Shown here piece after piece: positions 27,608-36,257 of a DNA stretch of 64,000 nt (position 1 is its first letter; every line of letters starts with the position of its first letter). This stretch comes from an uncultured Lachnospiraceae bacterium. Lineage in GTDB: Bacteria; Bacillota; Clostridia; Lachnospirales; Lachnospiraceae. The notes under the pieces were generated by a model. The model saw only the letters and a program-made list of their open reading frames with translations. It had not been told where the DNA came from and did no database searches. The translations under genes were made by a program, and so were the position numbers. Where the stretch lies: NCBI GenBank assembly GCA_944384025.1, contig CALWRS010000007.1, positions 1 to 64,000 on the forward strand, read 5' to 3'.

Positions 27608-29149
27608 ATGGAAAAGGAAATGGTTATTGTGTTAGATTTTGGCGGACAGTACAACCAGCTGATTGCCCGCCGCGTCCGCGAATGCAACGTCTATTGCGAA
27701 GTGAAGCCGTACACAATGTCTCTTGAAGAGATTAAGGCGGCAAATCCCAAAGGAATTATTTTTACCGGCGGACCAAACAGTGTTTATCTGGAAGAATCTC
27801 CGCATTATGACGAAGCGATTTTCTCGCTCGGAATCCCGATTCTCGGCATTTGCTACGGCTCGCAGCTGATGGCATATGAGCTGGGCGGAGAGGTAGCTAC
27901 GGCGCCGGTTAGCGAATACGGACAGACGGACGTTACCGTAGACAACGAGGAGAGCGTCCTGTTTGAAGGCGTAAGCAAAACAAGCATTTGCTGGATGAGC
28001 CATACCGATTACATTTCCAAGCTTCCAAGCGGATTCCGGCGTACCGCCTGGTCCGAGGTTTGCCCAAACGCCGCTATGGAGTGCGCGGAACGAAAACTCT
28101 ACGCAACGCAGTTTCATCCGGAAGTTATGCATACGCGCGAAGGCATGAAAATGCTTGCAAACTTTGTCTATAAGGTATGCGGCTGCAAGGGAGACTGGCA
28201 GATGGCGTCGTTTGTAGAAACGACGATTCGGCAGCTTCGGGAAAAGATTGGAAGCGGAAAGGTGCTTTGCGCTCTTTCCGGCGGCGTGGACTCTTCCGTG
28301 GCAGCGGTATTGCTTTCCAAAGCCGTCGGTAAGCAGCTGACCTGCGTTTTTGTAGATCACGGTCTGCTTCGCAAAAACGAAGGCGACGAAGTGGAGGCGG
28401 TTTTTGGTCCGGAGGGCAGCTACGACCTGAATTTTATTCGCGTCAATGCGCAGGAGCGTTTTTACGCGAAGCTCGCCGGAGTGGAAGACCCGGAAACAAA
28501 ACGCAAAATTATTGGCGCGGAATTTATCCGTGTCTTTGAAGAAGAAGCAAAGAAAATTGGCGCCGTGGATTTCCTTGTGCAAGGCACCATTTATCCGGAC
28601 GTCATCGAAAGCGGCCTAGGCAAATCCGCAGTAATCAAGTCGCACCACAACGTAGGCGGACTTCCGGACTGCGTAGATTTCAAAGAAATCGTAGAACCAT
28701 TGCGGATGCTGTTTAAAGACGAAGTACGTAAAGCCGGTCTGGAACTTGGCATTCCCGAGCACCTTGTTTTCCGCCAGCCGTTTCCGGGCCCGGGTCTTGG
28801 CATCCGCATTATCGGCGAAGTCACAGAAGAGAAAGTGCGCATTGTACAGGATGCGGACTACATTTACCGCGAGGAAGTCGCAAAAGCGGGCGTGGAAGGA
28901 CTGGGACAATATTTCGCCGCACTTACAAACATGCGCTCCGTAGGCGTTATGGGCGATTTCCGCACATACGACTACGCAATCGCTCTGCGCGCCGTTATGA
29001 CGAGTGACTTTATGACCGCAGAAGCTGCGCCGATTCCATGGGATGTGCTAAGCAAGGTGACCAACCGGATTGTAAACGAAGTAAAAGGGGTGAACCGCGT
29101 GCTGTATGACTGCACCGGGAAGCCACCGGCGACGATAGAGTTTGAATAG
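27608..29149 (+). CDS. guaA: GMP synthase (glutamine-hydrolysing)
   Basis: 513-aa enzyme turning XMP into GMP. The class I glutamine amidotransferase domain has the nucleophile in [14 protein letters not shown] (about 80) and the His/Glu pair in TQFHPEVMH; the ATP pyrophosphatase loop is [12 protein letters not shown] (about 220). ATG 27608 follows GGAGG by 5 bases; an upstream GTG (27596) is less likely. The last codons border an integrase island: the 3' end of guaA is a known insertion site for genomic islands in Firmicutes. Confidence 0.96.
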   Translation: MEKEMVIVLDFGGQYNQLIARRVRECNVYCEVKPYTMSLEEIKAANPKGIIFTGGPNSVYLEESPHYDEAIFSLGIPILGICYGSQLMAYELGGEVATAPVSEYGQTDVTVDNEESVLFEGVSKTSICWMSHTDYISKLPSGFRRTAWSEVCPNAAMECAERKLYATQFHPEVMHTREGMKMLANFVYKVCGCKGDWQMASFVETTIRQLREKIGSGKVLCALSGGVDSSVAAVLLSKAVGKQLTCVFVDHGLLRKNEGDEVEAVFGPEGSYDLNFIRVNAQERFYAKLAGVEDPETKRKIIGAEFIRVFEEEAKKIGAVDFLVQGTIYPDVIESGLGKSAVIKSHHNVGGLPDCVDFKEIVEPLRMLFKDEVRKAGLELGIPEHLVFRQPFPGPGLGIRIIGEVTEEKVRIVQDADYIYREEVAKAGVEGLGQYFAALTNMRSVGVMGDFRTYDYAIALRAVMTSDFMTAEAAPIPWDVLSKVTNRIVNEVKGVNRVLYDCTGKPPATIEFE

Positions 29150-29157
29150 TAGCTACA

Positions 29158-29205
29158 AGTCTGGGAAGCCTTATAAACAGGGCGTTCCCGGACTTTTTCT
29201 TTTGA
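29158..29205 (+). terminator. terminator after guaA
   Basis: AGTCTGGGAA (29158-29167) pairs with TTCCCGGACT (29185-29194) with one G-T pair, followed by TTTTTCTTTT. It lies between the guaA stop and the integrase arm repeats. Confidence 0.8.
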
Positions 29206-29208
29206 ACT

Positions 29209-29238
29209 GCTACTATTTTGCTACTAACCGCAACTACT
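29209..29238. repeat. repeated integrase-binding motifs at the left end of the guaA island
   Basis: GCTACTA occurs at 29209-29215 and 29220-29226 (11-bp period), with AACTACT at 29232-29238 and an inverted copy TAGTAGC at 29147-29153 over the guaA stop. This pattern beside a minus-strand integrase is typical of arm sites in attL. The opposite attachment site could not be located by eye. Confidence 0.5.
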
Positions 29239-29260
29239 CTATTTCACATCGTTTGATTTC

Positions 29261-30523
29261 TTAGATAGCTTTTCTTTTAGGCATCGGGATTACTTTTTCC
29301 GATGCTGTTTCTTTTGGTATAGGACCATATGGATGTCCTGCATTGGCATATGCTGTATCCGGAGTAACTGAATCACTTGCCATGTTACCATCATAGGCAA
29401 TTCCCATAGTTTCAAGCAGCGGATTTCCCATCGGTGGCTCCGGGGTTGGCGTGACACTAACCGTAGCGGCAAGCTGTTCCAGATTGCTGACAAGCTCCTG
29501 CTGTTTATGTGGAAACAGGTGGGAGTAGGTGTTCAATGTTGTGGATACCTTTTCGTGTCCAAGCCTGTCTGCGAGGATAAGTGCATCACAGCCCTGATTG
29601 ATCAGTAAACTGGCGTGCGAGTGGCGGATGTCATGAATTCGTATCCGCTTTACACCGGTTTTCTTACAGCCTCTTTCTATCTCGTGGGAGAGAAAAGACT
29701 TTGTAATGGGAAAGAGCCTCTCGTTCGGAGCAAGCATATAGCGGGAATCCATGTACTCCTGCAGTTCCTGACACAGGAAATCCGGAATCGGAACTTTTCG
29801 CTTACTTTTCCTTGTCTTTGGAGTGGTAATGATATCCTCTCCGTGAAGACGCTGATAGGTTTTATTGATATCTACCTGTTTTGTATCGAGGTCAATATCA
29901 GCGGCAGTAAGTGCCAGAAGTTCTCCTTCACGCATCCCGGTCCAGTACAGTACCTGAAAGCAGATATAGGATAGAGGTTTGTCTTTGATACCTTCACGAA
30001 AAGCAATATACTCATCGTAAGTCCAGTAATCCATTTCCTCTGCCCTTGCTTGCCCGATGCTTCCAGCCTGACCACAGGGATTCGTGTTTAAATCATAGAA
30101 GCGTTTTGCGTAGTTAATCATGCAGGTAAGCTGATTATTGATGGTTTTCAGATACGTTTTTGAATATCCTTTTGGGGAATTCATCAACTGATTCTGCCAT
30201 CTTCTCACATCGGAAGCCTTGATTTCATTAATAGGCTTCTTACCAAAGAAAGGTAGAATGTGATTTTCACAAATATACTTCTTGGTAAGTATTGTTGACT
30301 TCTTCAGGCGGGCGGTCATATCCTCCATATAAAGTTCGTAGAGATTTTGAAAAGTCATATCCGGGTTGGCAGACTGCTTTTCAAGAAAATCCCTTTCATA
30401 AGCCAGAGCTTCCTTTTTGGTGGCGAAGCCTCGTTTCCACTTCTGTCGGTTGTTGCCCTGCCAGTCCGTATAGTAGAACTTGCAGAACCATTTACCAGTC
30501 TTGTTATCTTTGTAAGCTGGCAT
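29261..30523 (-). CDS. tyrosine integrase of the guaA island
   Basis: 420-aa Tn916/phage-type integrase. An N-terminal three-strand arm-binding domain (YKDNKTGKWFCKFYYTDWQG), a core-binding domain (about 55-160) and a catalytic domain with Arg in WTGMREGELLALT, His-x-x-Arg in IHDIRHSHASLL, RLGHEKVSTT and Tyr in NTYSHLFPHK. A 50-residue Pro-rich tail follows. Three ATGs are possible; 30523 has AAAGGAG at 9 bases and is preferred over 30529 and 30532. Position and orientation mark the left edge of the island. Confidence 0.9.
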   Translation of the reverse strand: MPAYKDNKTGKWFCKFYYTDWQGNNRQKWKRGFATKKEALAYERDFLEKQSANPDMTFQNLYELYMEDMTARLKKSTILTKKYICENHILPFFGKKPINEIKASDVRRWQNQLMNSPKGYSKTYLKTINNQLTCMINYAKRFYDLNTNPCGQAGSIGQARAEEMDYWTYDEYIAFREGIKDKPLSYICFQVLYWTGMREGELLALTAADIDLDTKQVDINKTYQRLHGEDIITTPKTRKSKRKVPIPDFLCQELQEYMDSRYMLAPNERLFPITKSFLSHEIERGCKKTGVKRIRIHDIRHSHASLLINQGCDALILADRLGHEKVSTTLNTYSHLFPHKQQELVSNLEQLAATVSVTPTPEPPMGNPLLETMGIAYDGNMASDSVTPDTAYANAGHPYGPIPKETASEKVIPMPKRKAI

Positions 30524-30708
30524 AAACATCATCTCCTTTGTAAATTGTAAGTACCTTTAGAATTGTCCGGAAATCTTGCATCGGATATTGTTCTAAAGCA
30601 GAACCGCATAATGCGGTATGTATCGCACCAGCTTGAAAATCCAAGTTATGGGTGCATGTTTCCAAAGGCTATGATATAATCTACATTTTTGCAAATATTA
30701 TTGAGGTT

Positions 30709-31353
30709 TTAGTTATCCTCTTCTTTGGTAGAAACAATCTGAATGGTTGAATAATCGGGTTTCTTTTTTGCTCCCTTGCTCTTTTTTGCTTTTTCTCTCT
30801 GTGAGCTGAAATCGGAGAAGAAGCTGTCAGAGTAATATTCTAAAGTTTCTCTTTTCCAAGTCTCAAACTGTTCCTGACTTATAGAGCCGCTTTGTAAAGC
30901 AGCAAGCTTATTCATCCAGTTTTCCATAAAGAGACAGAAGTCTGCATTATAGGTTCCGCTTCCTTTGCCGTCAACCATGAGTGCTGACGTCCACTCGGGA
31001 TTTTCGGGCGGTTTGGTGCAGGAGAGCTGGAATGCAATATCTTTAATTTCCGTTATGGTAAATAAAGCATTGATAACGTCTGACAGGTTATGGAAGCGGT
31101 AAGATGGAAAATCCTCTTCTGCGGATACGATACCAATCTTATCAGACTTTGCTTCCAGAAGCTCCTGCCACGGAATATCCAGTTCATCAGCCACCTGCTT
31201 AATTAAGTCAATCTTCATGGTGATTTCTCCGGATTCGTATTTTTGAATGGTGCGCTCCGACTTATCAAGTCTTTGGGCAAATTCTTTCTGCGTTATCTTT
31301 AACTGTCTGCGGCGTTTCTTAATTGCATTACCGATTTCCTCTGCGGTATACAT
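30709..31353 (-). CDS. XRE-family transcriptional regulator
   Basis: 214-aa regulator with an N-terminal helix-turn-helix (KKRRRQLKITQKEFAQRLDK and SERTIQKYES, about 10-50) and a larger uncharacterised C-terminal domain with a Lys-rich end. Such genes commonly control excision or transfer of integrative elements. It is divergent from the small gene at 31671; the 317-bp interval contains three copies of ATACGGATT, candidate operators. Confidence 0.8.
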   Translation of the reverse strand: MYTAEEIGNAIKKRRRQLKITQKEFAQRLDKSERTIQKYESGEITMKIDLIKQVADELDIPWQELLEAKSDKIGIVSAEEDFPSYRFHNLSDVINALFTITEIKDIAFQLSCTKPPENPEWTSALMVDGKGSGTYNADFCLFMENWMNKLAALQSGSISQEQFETWKRETLEYYSDSFFSDFSSQREKAKKSKGAKKKPDYSTIQIVSTKEEDN

Positions 31354-31451
31354 GGCAAAACGCTGGTCATCTTATAAAGCCATATCATCCCCTTCCTTAT
31401 ATTACTGTTATTGTTCAGTTATTTTGATTCGTGTTTTGCGTAAAAATGTGA

Positions 31452-31636
31452 AATCCGTATCAAAAAGTAACTGATTTATAACGTTGTAAATACTATATCA
31501 TGAACGAATACGAATTGCAAGTGCGTATTTTTATAAAAATCCATTGACAGTTTTTGAAGGATATATTATCATAAAACACGAATTATAAATACGGATTAAA
31601 ACTTTTATGGTTTATCAAAAGGTTTTAAATCCGTAT
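31452..31636. promoter_or_regulatory. three ATACGGATT operator-like motifs
   Basis: AATCCGTAT at 31452-31460 and 31628-31636, and its inverted copy ATACGGATT at 31589-31597. The last two form an extended inverted repeat around a 31-base centre. They lie in the divergent region of a XRE regulator and flank a sigma-A-like promoter, so they are plausible binding sites for that regulator. Confidence 0.5.
31544..31572 (+). promoter_or_regulatory. promoter for rightward island genes
   Basis: TTGACA (31544-31549), 17 bases, TATCAT (31567-31572), 98 bases before the small gene at 31671 and between two of the operator-like motifs. Confidence 0.5.
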
Positions 31637-31670
31637 CTGTAATGCAAATTTAATGGAAAGGAGGAGCAGT

Positions 31671-31859
31671 ATGATAACTACAAAGGAAGCATTTATTGAT
31701 GCAAAGGAAGTCAGTCAGGTTCTGGGAGTAGGTATGACAAAGGCATACGCAGTTATTAAGGCATATAATGCCGAACTGGATGCTCGAGGGTTCTACACCA
31801 TGCGTGGGAAATGCCCCCGTAAATATTTTGAGCAGAAGATTTACGGATATGCAGATTAG
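31671..31859 (+). CDS. small DNA-binding (excisionase-like) protein
   Basis: 62 aa, ATG after AAAGGAGG at 5 bases. AFIDAKEVSQVLGVGMTKAY is a MerR/excisionase-type helix-turn-helix and the rest (KCPRKYFEQKIYGYAD) fits small winged-helix element proteins. On ICE-like islands such a gene near the integrase usually encodes the excisionase or a replication accessory protein; inferred from size and place. Confidence 0.65.
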   Translation: MITTKEAFIDAKEVSQVLGVGMTKAYAVIKAYNAELDARGFYTMRGKCPRKYFEQKIYGYAD

Positions 31860-31957
31860 TACAATCCGGGTGATGACCTGACACAGAAAGTCGGCATGGT
31901 GGCTGAGGAAAGCAACTATCAGACAAAAGAAAAAGTCCAATCCGATTAGGAAAGGAC

Positions 31958-32146
31958 TTGGTTGCAAAGCCAAAGCTTCGCTATGTATCTCGCAAATACA
32001 TTATATGGGATATGCAGCAGAATCAGGAGATTCATAAGAATGCTGACTGGCAGGATAAAATGGTGGAAATAGAGATGCGAGTATCTGATATGGATGGATA
32101 TAAAGACATTGCATTTTTTCATCATTTGATGATTGAGAAAAGATAG
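31958..32146 (+). CDS. uncharacterised small ORF
   Basis: 62 codons from TTG with AAAGGA just upstream; ends 10 bases before the histidine phosphatase gene. No family recognised; C-terminal EIEMRVSDMDGYKDIAFFHH is acidic and helical. It may be the tail of a truncated gene. Between 31860 and 31957 there is only a possible minus-strand terminator (AAGTCC/GGACTT arms followed by T-run on that strand). Confidence 0.3.
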   Translation: MVAKPKLRYVSRKYIIWDMQQNQEIHKNADWQDKMVEIEMRVSDMDGYKDIAFFHHLMIEKR

Positions 32147-32156
32147 GAGACAAAGT

Positions 32157-32753
32157 ATGACAAGAGTGTATTTCGTGCGTCACGCACAGCCGGAACATGA
32201 TTGGAAAGAAGACAGAACAAGACCTTTGACGGAAGAAGGCAAGAAAGATTCCGCAATTGTACTAGAATTTTTGAAGGACAAGAAAATAGATGCGTTTTAT
32301 TGTAGTCCATACAAACGCAGCATGGATACCATTGCAGATGCGGCAGCTTTTTTCGGAAAAGAAATTATAACAGATGAGAAATTAAGGGAGCGTGAAAAAG
32401 GTCCTGATGGCAACAACCACGGAATGTTCCAGAAACGTTGGGCTGACCATGATTATCATGAAGAGGGTGGAGAATCCATTGCTATGGTTCAAAATCGTAA
32501 CATAGAGGCGCTGAACGAGATTTTATCAGATAATACGGATAAAGATATTGTTTTAGGAACCCATGGTACTGCCCTTAGTACTATATTGAATTTTTATGAT
32601 AACAGTTTTGGATGTGAAGATTTTCTAAGAATTATCGACTGGATGCCATATATTATTGAATTGGATTTTGAAGGTGATAAGTTGGTTGGCAAACAGGAAC
32701 ATTGTCATGTCGAGAAGGAATTTAAGGGAAAACAGCGTGCAGATAAGAAGTAG
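32157..32753 (+). CDS. histidine phosphatase family protein
   Basis: 198-aa phosphoglycerate-mutase-like phosphatase. The catalytic motif RHAQPEHDW begins at residue 8; CSPYKRSMDTIAD carries the second Arg and GTHGTALSTILNFY the second His. Substrate unknown. ATG 32157 has GGAG 7 bases upstream. First clear gene of a co-directional AT-rich cassette, with 10 bases to the helicase gene. Confidence 0.85.
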   Translation: MTRVYFVRHAQPEHDWKEDRTRPLTEEGKKDSAIVLEFLKDKKIDAFYCSPYKRSMDTIADAAAFFGKEIITDEKLREREKGPDGNNHGMFQKRWADHDYHEEGGESIAMVQNRNIEALNEILSDNTDKDIVLGTHGTALSTILNFYDNSFGCEDFLRIIDWMPYIIELDFEGDKLVGKQEHCHVEKEFKGKQRADKK

Positions 32754-32763
32754 AGAGGTATAG

Positions 32764-33324
32764 ATGAATACAAGATATTATATGGTCATTATTAAAGGTG
32801 AAATAAAGACATCCCGAATAATGTCATGTGTGTACAATAGAAATACCCAAAAATGGGATGTAAAATTCAATACTGGAAAAACATACTCTTATGCATATTT
32901 AAATGTGGAAAAATTGAGTGATCCAGATGTTTTAAATCCTAATATGTATCGCATTAGCAGAGATGGACGGGAGTTCTTTGACATTAAAGCAATATATGTA
33001 TTTAGAAGTACATACGAGACTTATTGGCATATTTGTTTTGGCGATGGTAGCGAAAGAGATTATCGTCGTAGCGAGTTATATATTATTGAATCATGTCTTA
33101 CTCAGAGTCAATCATCAAATGTATTTGAATATATAAAGCAAATTGCAGGTTTGAGTAATATTAGGAATGAAGAGACTGGTGAAAAACTATTGTCTAAGAG
33201 GTTTGACAAGATTTCTTTTGTGGGTAGTGATGTGGCTTTAGTAAAGTATTTGAACCCATCATTATTGCAAGGGAAAAAGAATAGGACGGGAATACATTCC
33301 GATTTTCCCATTTGGATGCAATAA
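32764..33324 (+). pseudogene. N-terminal part of frameshifted SF1 helicase
   Basis: 186 codons that precede the helicase motor and would continue into it after a one-base shift. The segment SRIMSCVYNRNTQKWDVKFN and KTYSYAYLNVEKL looks like a compact beta-rich N-terminal domain. The frame ends in DFPIWMQ-stop; skipping one base at the CCC codon near 33305 gives DFPFGCNNSQYKAV, which reads directly into the Walker A region. It may be a mutation in a homopolymer (TTTTCCC), an assembly error or programmed slippage. Confidence 0.7.
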
Positions 33325-33340
33325 CAGTCAGTACAAGGCT

Positions 33341-35494
33341 GTGAAAAATGCCATGGAGAATCAGATTAGTGTTATACAGGGACCTCCCGGAACAGGTAAG
33401 ACGCAGACGATATTAAATATAATTGCCAATATATTGATGCAAGGAAAAACGGTACAGATAGTATCCAACAATAATTCGGCTACAGAAAATGTATATGAAA
33501 AATTATCATCGCCAAAGTACAATTTGGGTTTTGTTGCTGCAACATTAGGAAGTTCTAAGAACAAGAAAATATTTGTTGAGCATCAGGACGCCACTTATCC
33601 CGATTTTTCGTCGTGGAAAACGGAAGAAGATCCAAGTGTTTTGCAGAAGGGAATAGCAGAGCAATCCAGTCAGTTAAAAAGTGTTTTTGATAAGCAGGAA
33701 AAACAGGCGTGTTTAAGGCAGGAACTTTCACAGTTGGTTACTGAACAGGAATATTTCAATCAATATGTTAAAGAATCAGATGTTCATACAGATAGTATCA
33801 AGTTCAAGAAAAAACTATCTTCAAAGCAATGGATGGTCTTGTGGCAGGAGTGCCAGTTGATTTCAGAAGAGAAAAGGGCAATAGGATTTTGGTTTAAGAT
33901 AAAAGCCTTATTTAAATATGGAGTAACCGATTGGGGCATTTATAAGCAGGATATCTCAAAGATAATTACAACCTTTCAAGCAATGTATTATCGTGCGAAG
34001 CAGGCGGAGTTGTCTGCAGAAATTGTAGATATTGAAAAGTATTTAAATAGTGTTAATAAAAATTTGCTTGAGGATTTATGCAATCAGTCAATGGTTGTTC
34101 TAAAAGACAAACTGGCAAGAAAGTATGAAGGTAACAGCAGTAGAAAAACTTTTAGTGAGGATAATTTATGGAAGGAGCCATACGATGTACTGGCTGAGTA
34201 TCCGGTTATATTAAGTACAACATTTTCATCAAGAAGCAGCCTGAATTCAGATGTGGTGTATGATTACCTTATCATGGATGAGGCATCACAGGTAGATATT
34301 GCAACCGGTGCATTGGCACTTTCCTGTGCAAGGAATGTTGTTATTGTAGGGGATACCAAGCAACTTCCTAATGTTGTTACAGATGATATAAAAGCCAGTG
34401 CAAAAGCTATATTTGACAGTTTTAACGTGAGTGAAGGATATCGGTATACAAAGAGCTTTCTACAATCAATTTTGGATGTTATGCCAAATGTAACACAAAC
34501 ATTATTGAGAGAGCATTATAGATGCCATCCTAAGATAATTAATTTCTGCAACCAGAAATTTTATCGTGGTGAATTGATTATAATGACAACGGATAAGGGT
34601 GAAGAAGATGTCTTATCGGTGGTAAAAACAGTCGCAGGAAATCACGAGCGTAACCATTATAGTCAGCGTCAGATAGATGTTATTAAAAATGAGATTATAC
34701 CAAAATATGTTTCCAATCCGGAGGAGACCGGAATTATTGCACCGTACAAAAATCAGGTAGAAGCATTAAGCAAGGAGATAACAGATATTGATGCGGCTAC
34801 AGTGCATAAGTTCCAGGGCAAGGAAAAAGAGAATATTATTATATCTACTGTGGATGATGAGATATCTGATTTTGCAGATGATCCTTATTTAATCAATGTT
34901 GCTGTATCAAGAGCCAAAAAGAAATTGATGTTGGTTGTAACTGGAAATGAGCAATCAAAAGAGCACAATATAACAGATCTGATTGATTACATTCAGTATA
35001 ATAATTATGAGGTTACTGAAAGCAAGATTTATTCGATTTTTGATTACCTTTACAAGCAGTATACTAAGGAAAGAAAGGTATACTTGCAGAAGCACAAAAA
35101 AGTATCGGAATATGATTCGGAAAATCTAATGTATTCATTGATAGAGGACATTATCTCTGATAACAAGTACTCAAGCTTGGATGTTGTTTGGCATTTTCCG
35201 TTGAATATGTTGATTAAGAATCCAGAATTATTAAATGAGCAGGAATGTCAGTATGCAATGAATCCAGCAACACATTTGGATTTTCTGATTTATAACAGAA
35301 TTGGTAAAAAGCCTGTGTTGGCGATTGAAGTTGACGGATATGAATACCATAAAGAGGATACCGTTCAGGCTTCAAGAGATTTGTTGAAAAATCATATTAT
35401 GGAGTTGTATGAAATTCCATTACTGAGATTTATGACTAATGGTAGTGGCGAGAAAGAAAAGATTATCGAGTTGTTGGGTAAGTTGGTTGGATAA
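33341..35494 (+). CDS. SF1 (Upf1/COG1112-like) helicase with DUF2726-like nuclease C-terminus
   Basis: 717 codons holding the motor of a DNA/RNA helicase: Walker A IQGPPGTGKTQTILN, Walker B YDYLIMDEASQVD, motif III VGDTKQLPNV, REHYRCHPKIINFCN, and motif VI INVAVSRAKKKL. Between motifs Ia and II there is a long helical insertion. The last 110 residues (HLDFLIYNRIGKKPVLAIEV followed by DGYEYHK) resemble the Vsr-like PD-(D/E)XK fold of DUF2726. The true N-terminus lies in the other frame at 32764; a GTG at 33341 exists but is probably not the native start. Helicase-nuclease proteins of this type are frequent in defence islands. Confidence 0.8.
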   Translation: MKNAMENQISVIQGPPGTGKTQTILNIIANILMQGKTVQIVSNNNSATENVYEKLSSPKYNLGFVAATLGSSKNKKIFVEHQDATYPDFSSWKTEEDPSVLQKGIAEQSSQLKSVFDKQEKQACLRQELSQLVTEQEYFNQYVKESDVHTDSIKFKKKLSSKQWMVLWQECQLISEEKRAIGFWFKIKALFKYGVTDWGIYKQDISKIITTFQAMYYRAKQAELSAEIVDIEKYLNSVNKNLLEDLCNQSMVVLKDKLARKYEGNSSRKTFSEDNLWKEPYDVLAEYPVILSTTFSSRSSLNSDVVYDYLIMDEASQVDIATGALALSCARNVVIVGDTKQLPNVVTDDIKASAKAIFDSFNVSEGYRYTKSFLQSILDVMPNVTQTLLREHYRCHPKIINFCNQKFYRGELIIMTTDKGEEDVLSVVKTVAGNHERNHYSQRQIDVIKNEIIPKYVSNPEETGIIAPYKNQVEALSKEITDIDAATVHKFQGKEKENIIISTVDDEISDFADDPYLINVAVSRAKKKLMLVVTGNEQSKEHNITDLIDYIQYNNYEVTESKIYSIFDYLYKQYTKERKVYLQKHKKVSEYDSENLMYSLIEDIISDNKYSSLDVVWHFPLNMLIKNPELLNEQECQYAMNPATHLDFLIYNRIGKKPVLAIEVDGYEYHKEDTVQASRDLLKNHIMELYEIPLLRFMTNGSGEKEKIIELLGKLVG

Positions 35495-35526
35495 CCGAAA
35501 TAGAAAATATAATGGGAGATGCTATT

Positions 35527-36237
35527 ATGGCTGTATCATATAAACAATTATGGAAATTATTAGTGGATAAAGAAATGAGTAAATCTGATTTGCGTAAAAA
35601 GGCAGAAATTGCTCCTAACACAATGACAAAGCTTCGCCGTGATGAAGAGGTGAGCCTTACGATTCTTAGCAAAATCTGCAAAACATTACATGCAGACTTT
35701 GGGGATATTGTAGAGTATGTGCCGGATGCAGAAATATGGGATTTGTATAATGAAAACCGAGAGCTTCTGGGAAAAGATCATGTCAGAGGAGAACAGTTAC
35801 CGATAGACGGATACCATCTGGTGGTGCATGTGTGGATTCGTAATTCTAAGGGACAGTACCTTATCTCGCAGCGATCTGCAAACAGACCGACATATCCTTT
35901 GATGTGGGAATGTGTAGGCGGTTCGGTTGTAAAAGGTGAGGATAGTTTATTAGGAGCAATTCGAGAGGCAAAGGAAGAGGTTGGAGTTGATTTAATACCG
36001 GAAAATGGACAAGTTCTTTTTACAAAGACACGAAAAATCATTGAGGGAAAAATCTTTAATGATATTATGGACGTTTGGCTGTTTGAATATGACGGAGAGG
36101 TTGATTTGGGCAATGCCACAACAGATGAAGTGGCGCAGGTTGCTTGGATGAATAGGGAACAGATAAAAGAATTATTTGATGCAAATATGTTTGTGAATAC
36201 ATTGGAGTATTTCTTTACGGAAGTGGACAAGCAGTAA
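35527..36237 (+). CDS. HTH-Nudix hydrolase fusion
   Basis: 236 aa. Residues 1-70 are a XRE-like domain (YKQLWKLLVDKEMSKSDLRK and TILSKICKTLHADFGDIVEY), and residues about 95-230 a Nudix hydrolase with box GSVVKGEDSLLGAIREAKEE followed by VG (G-x5-E-x7-REAxxEE). The Nudix domain hydrolyses nucleoside diphosphate derivatives, or in regulators senses them. ATG 35527 has GGGAG 8 bases upstream, 32 bases after the helicase. An autoregulating sensor of the cassette is plausible, as is a nucleotide-degrading effector. Confidence 0.85.
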   Translation: MAVSYKQLWKLLVDKEMSKSDLRKKAEIAPNTMTKLRRDEEVSLTILSKICKTLHADFGDIVEYVPDAEIWDLYNENRELLGKDHVRGEQLPIDGYHLVVHVWIRNSKGQYLISQRSANRPTYPLMWECVGGSVVKGEDSLLGAIREAKEEVGVDLIPENGQVLFTKTRKIIEGKIFNDIMDVWLFEYDGEVDLGNATTDEVAQVAWMNREQIKELFDANMFVNTLEYFFTEVDKQ

Positions 36238-36257
36238 ATAAAATAGGTGGTGTTTTA

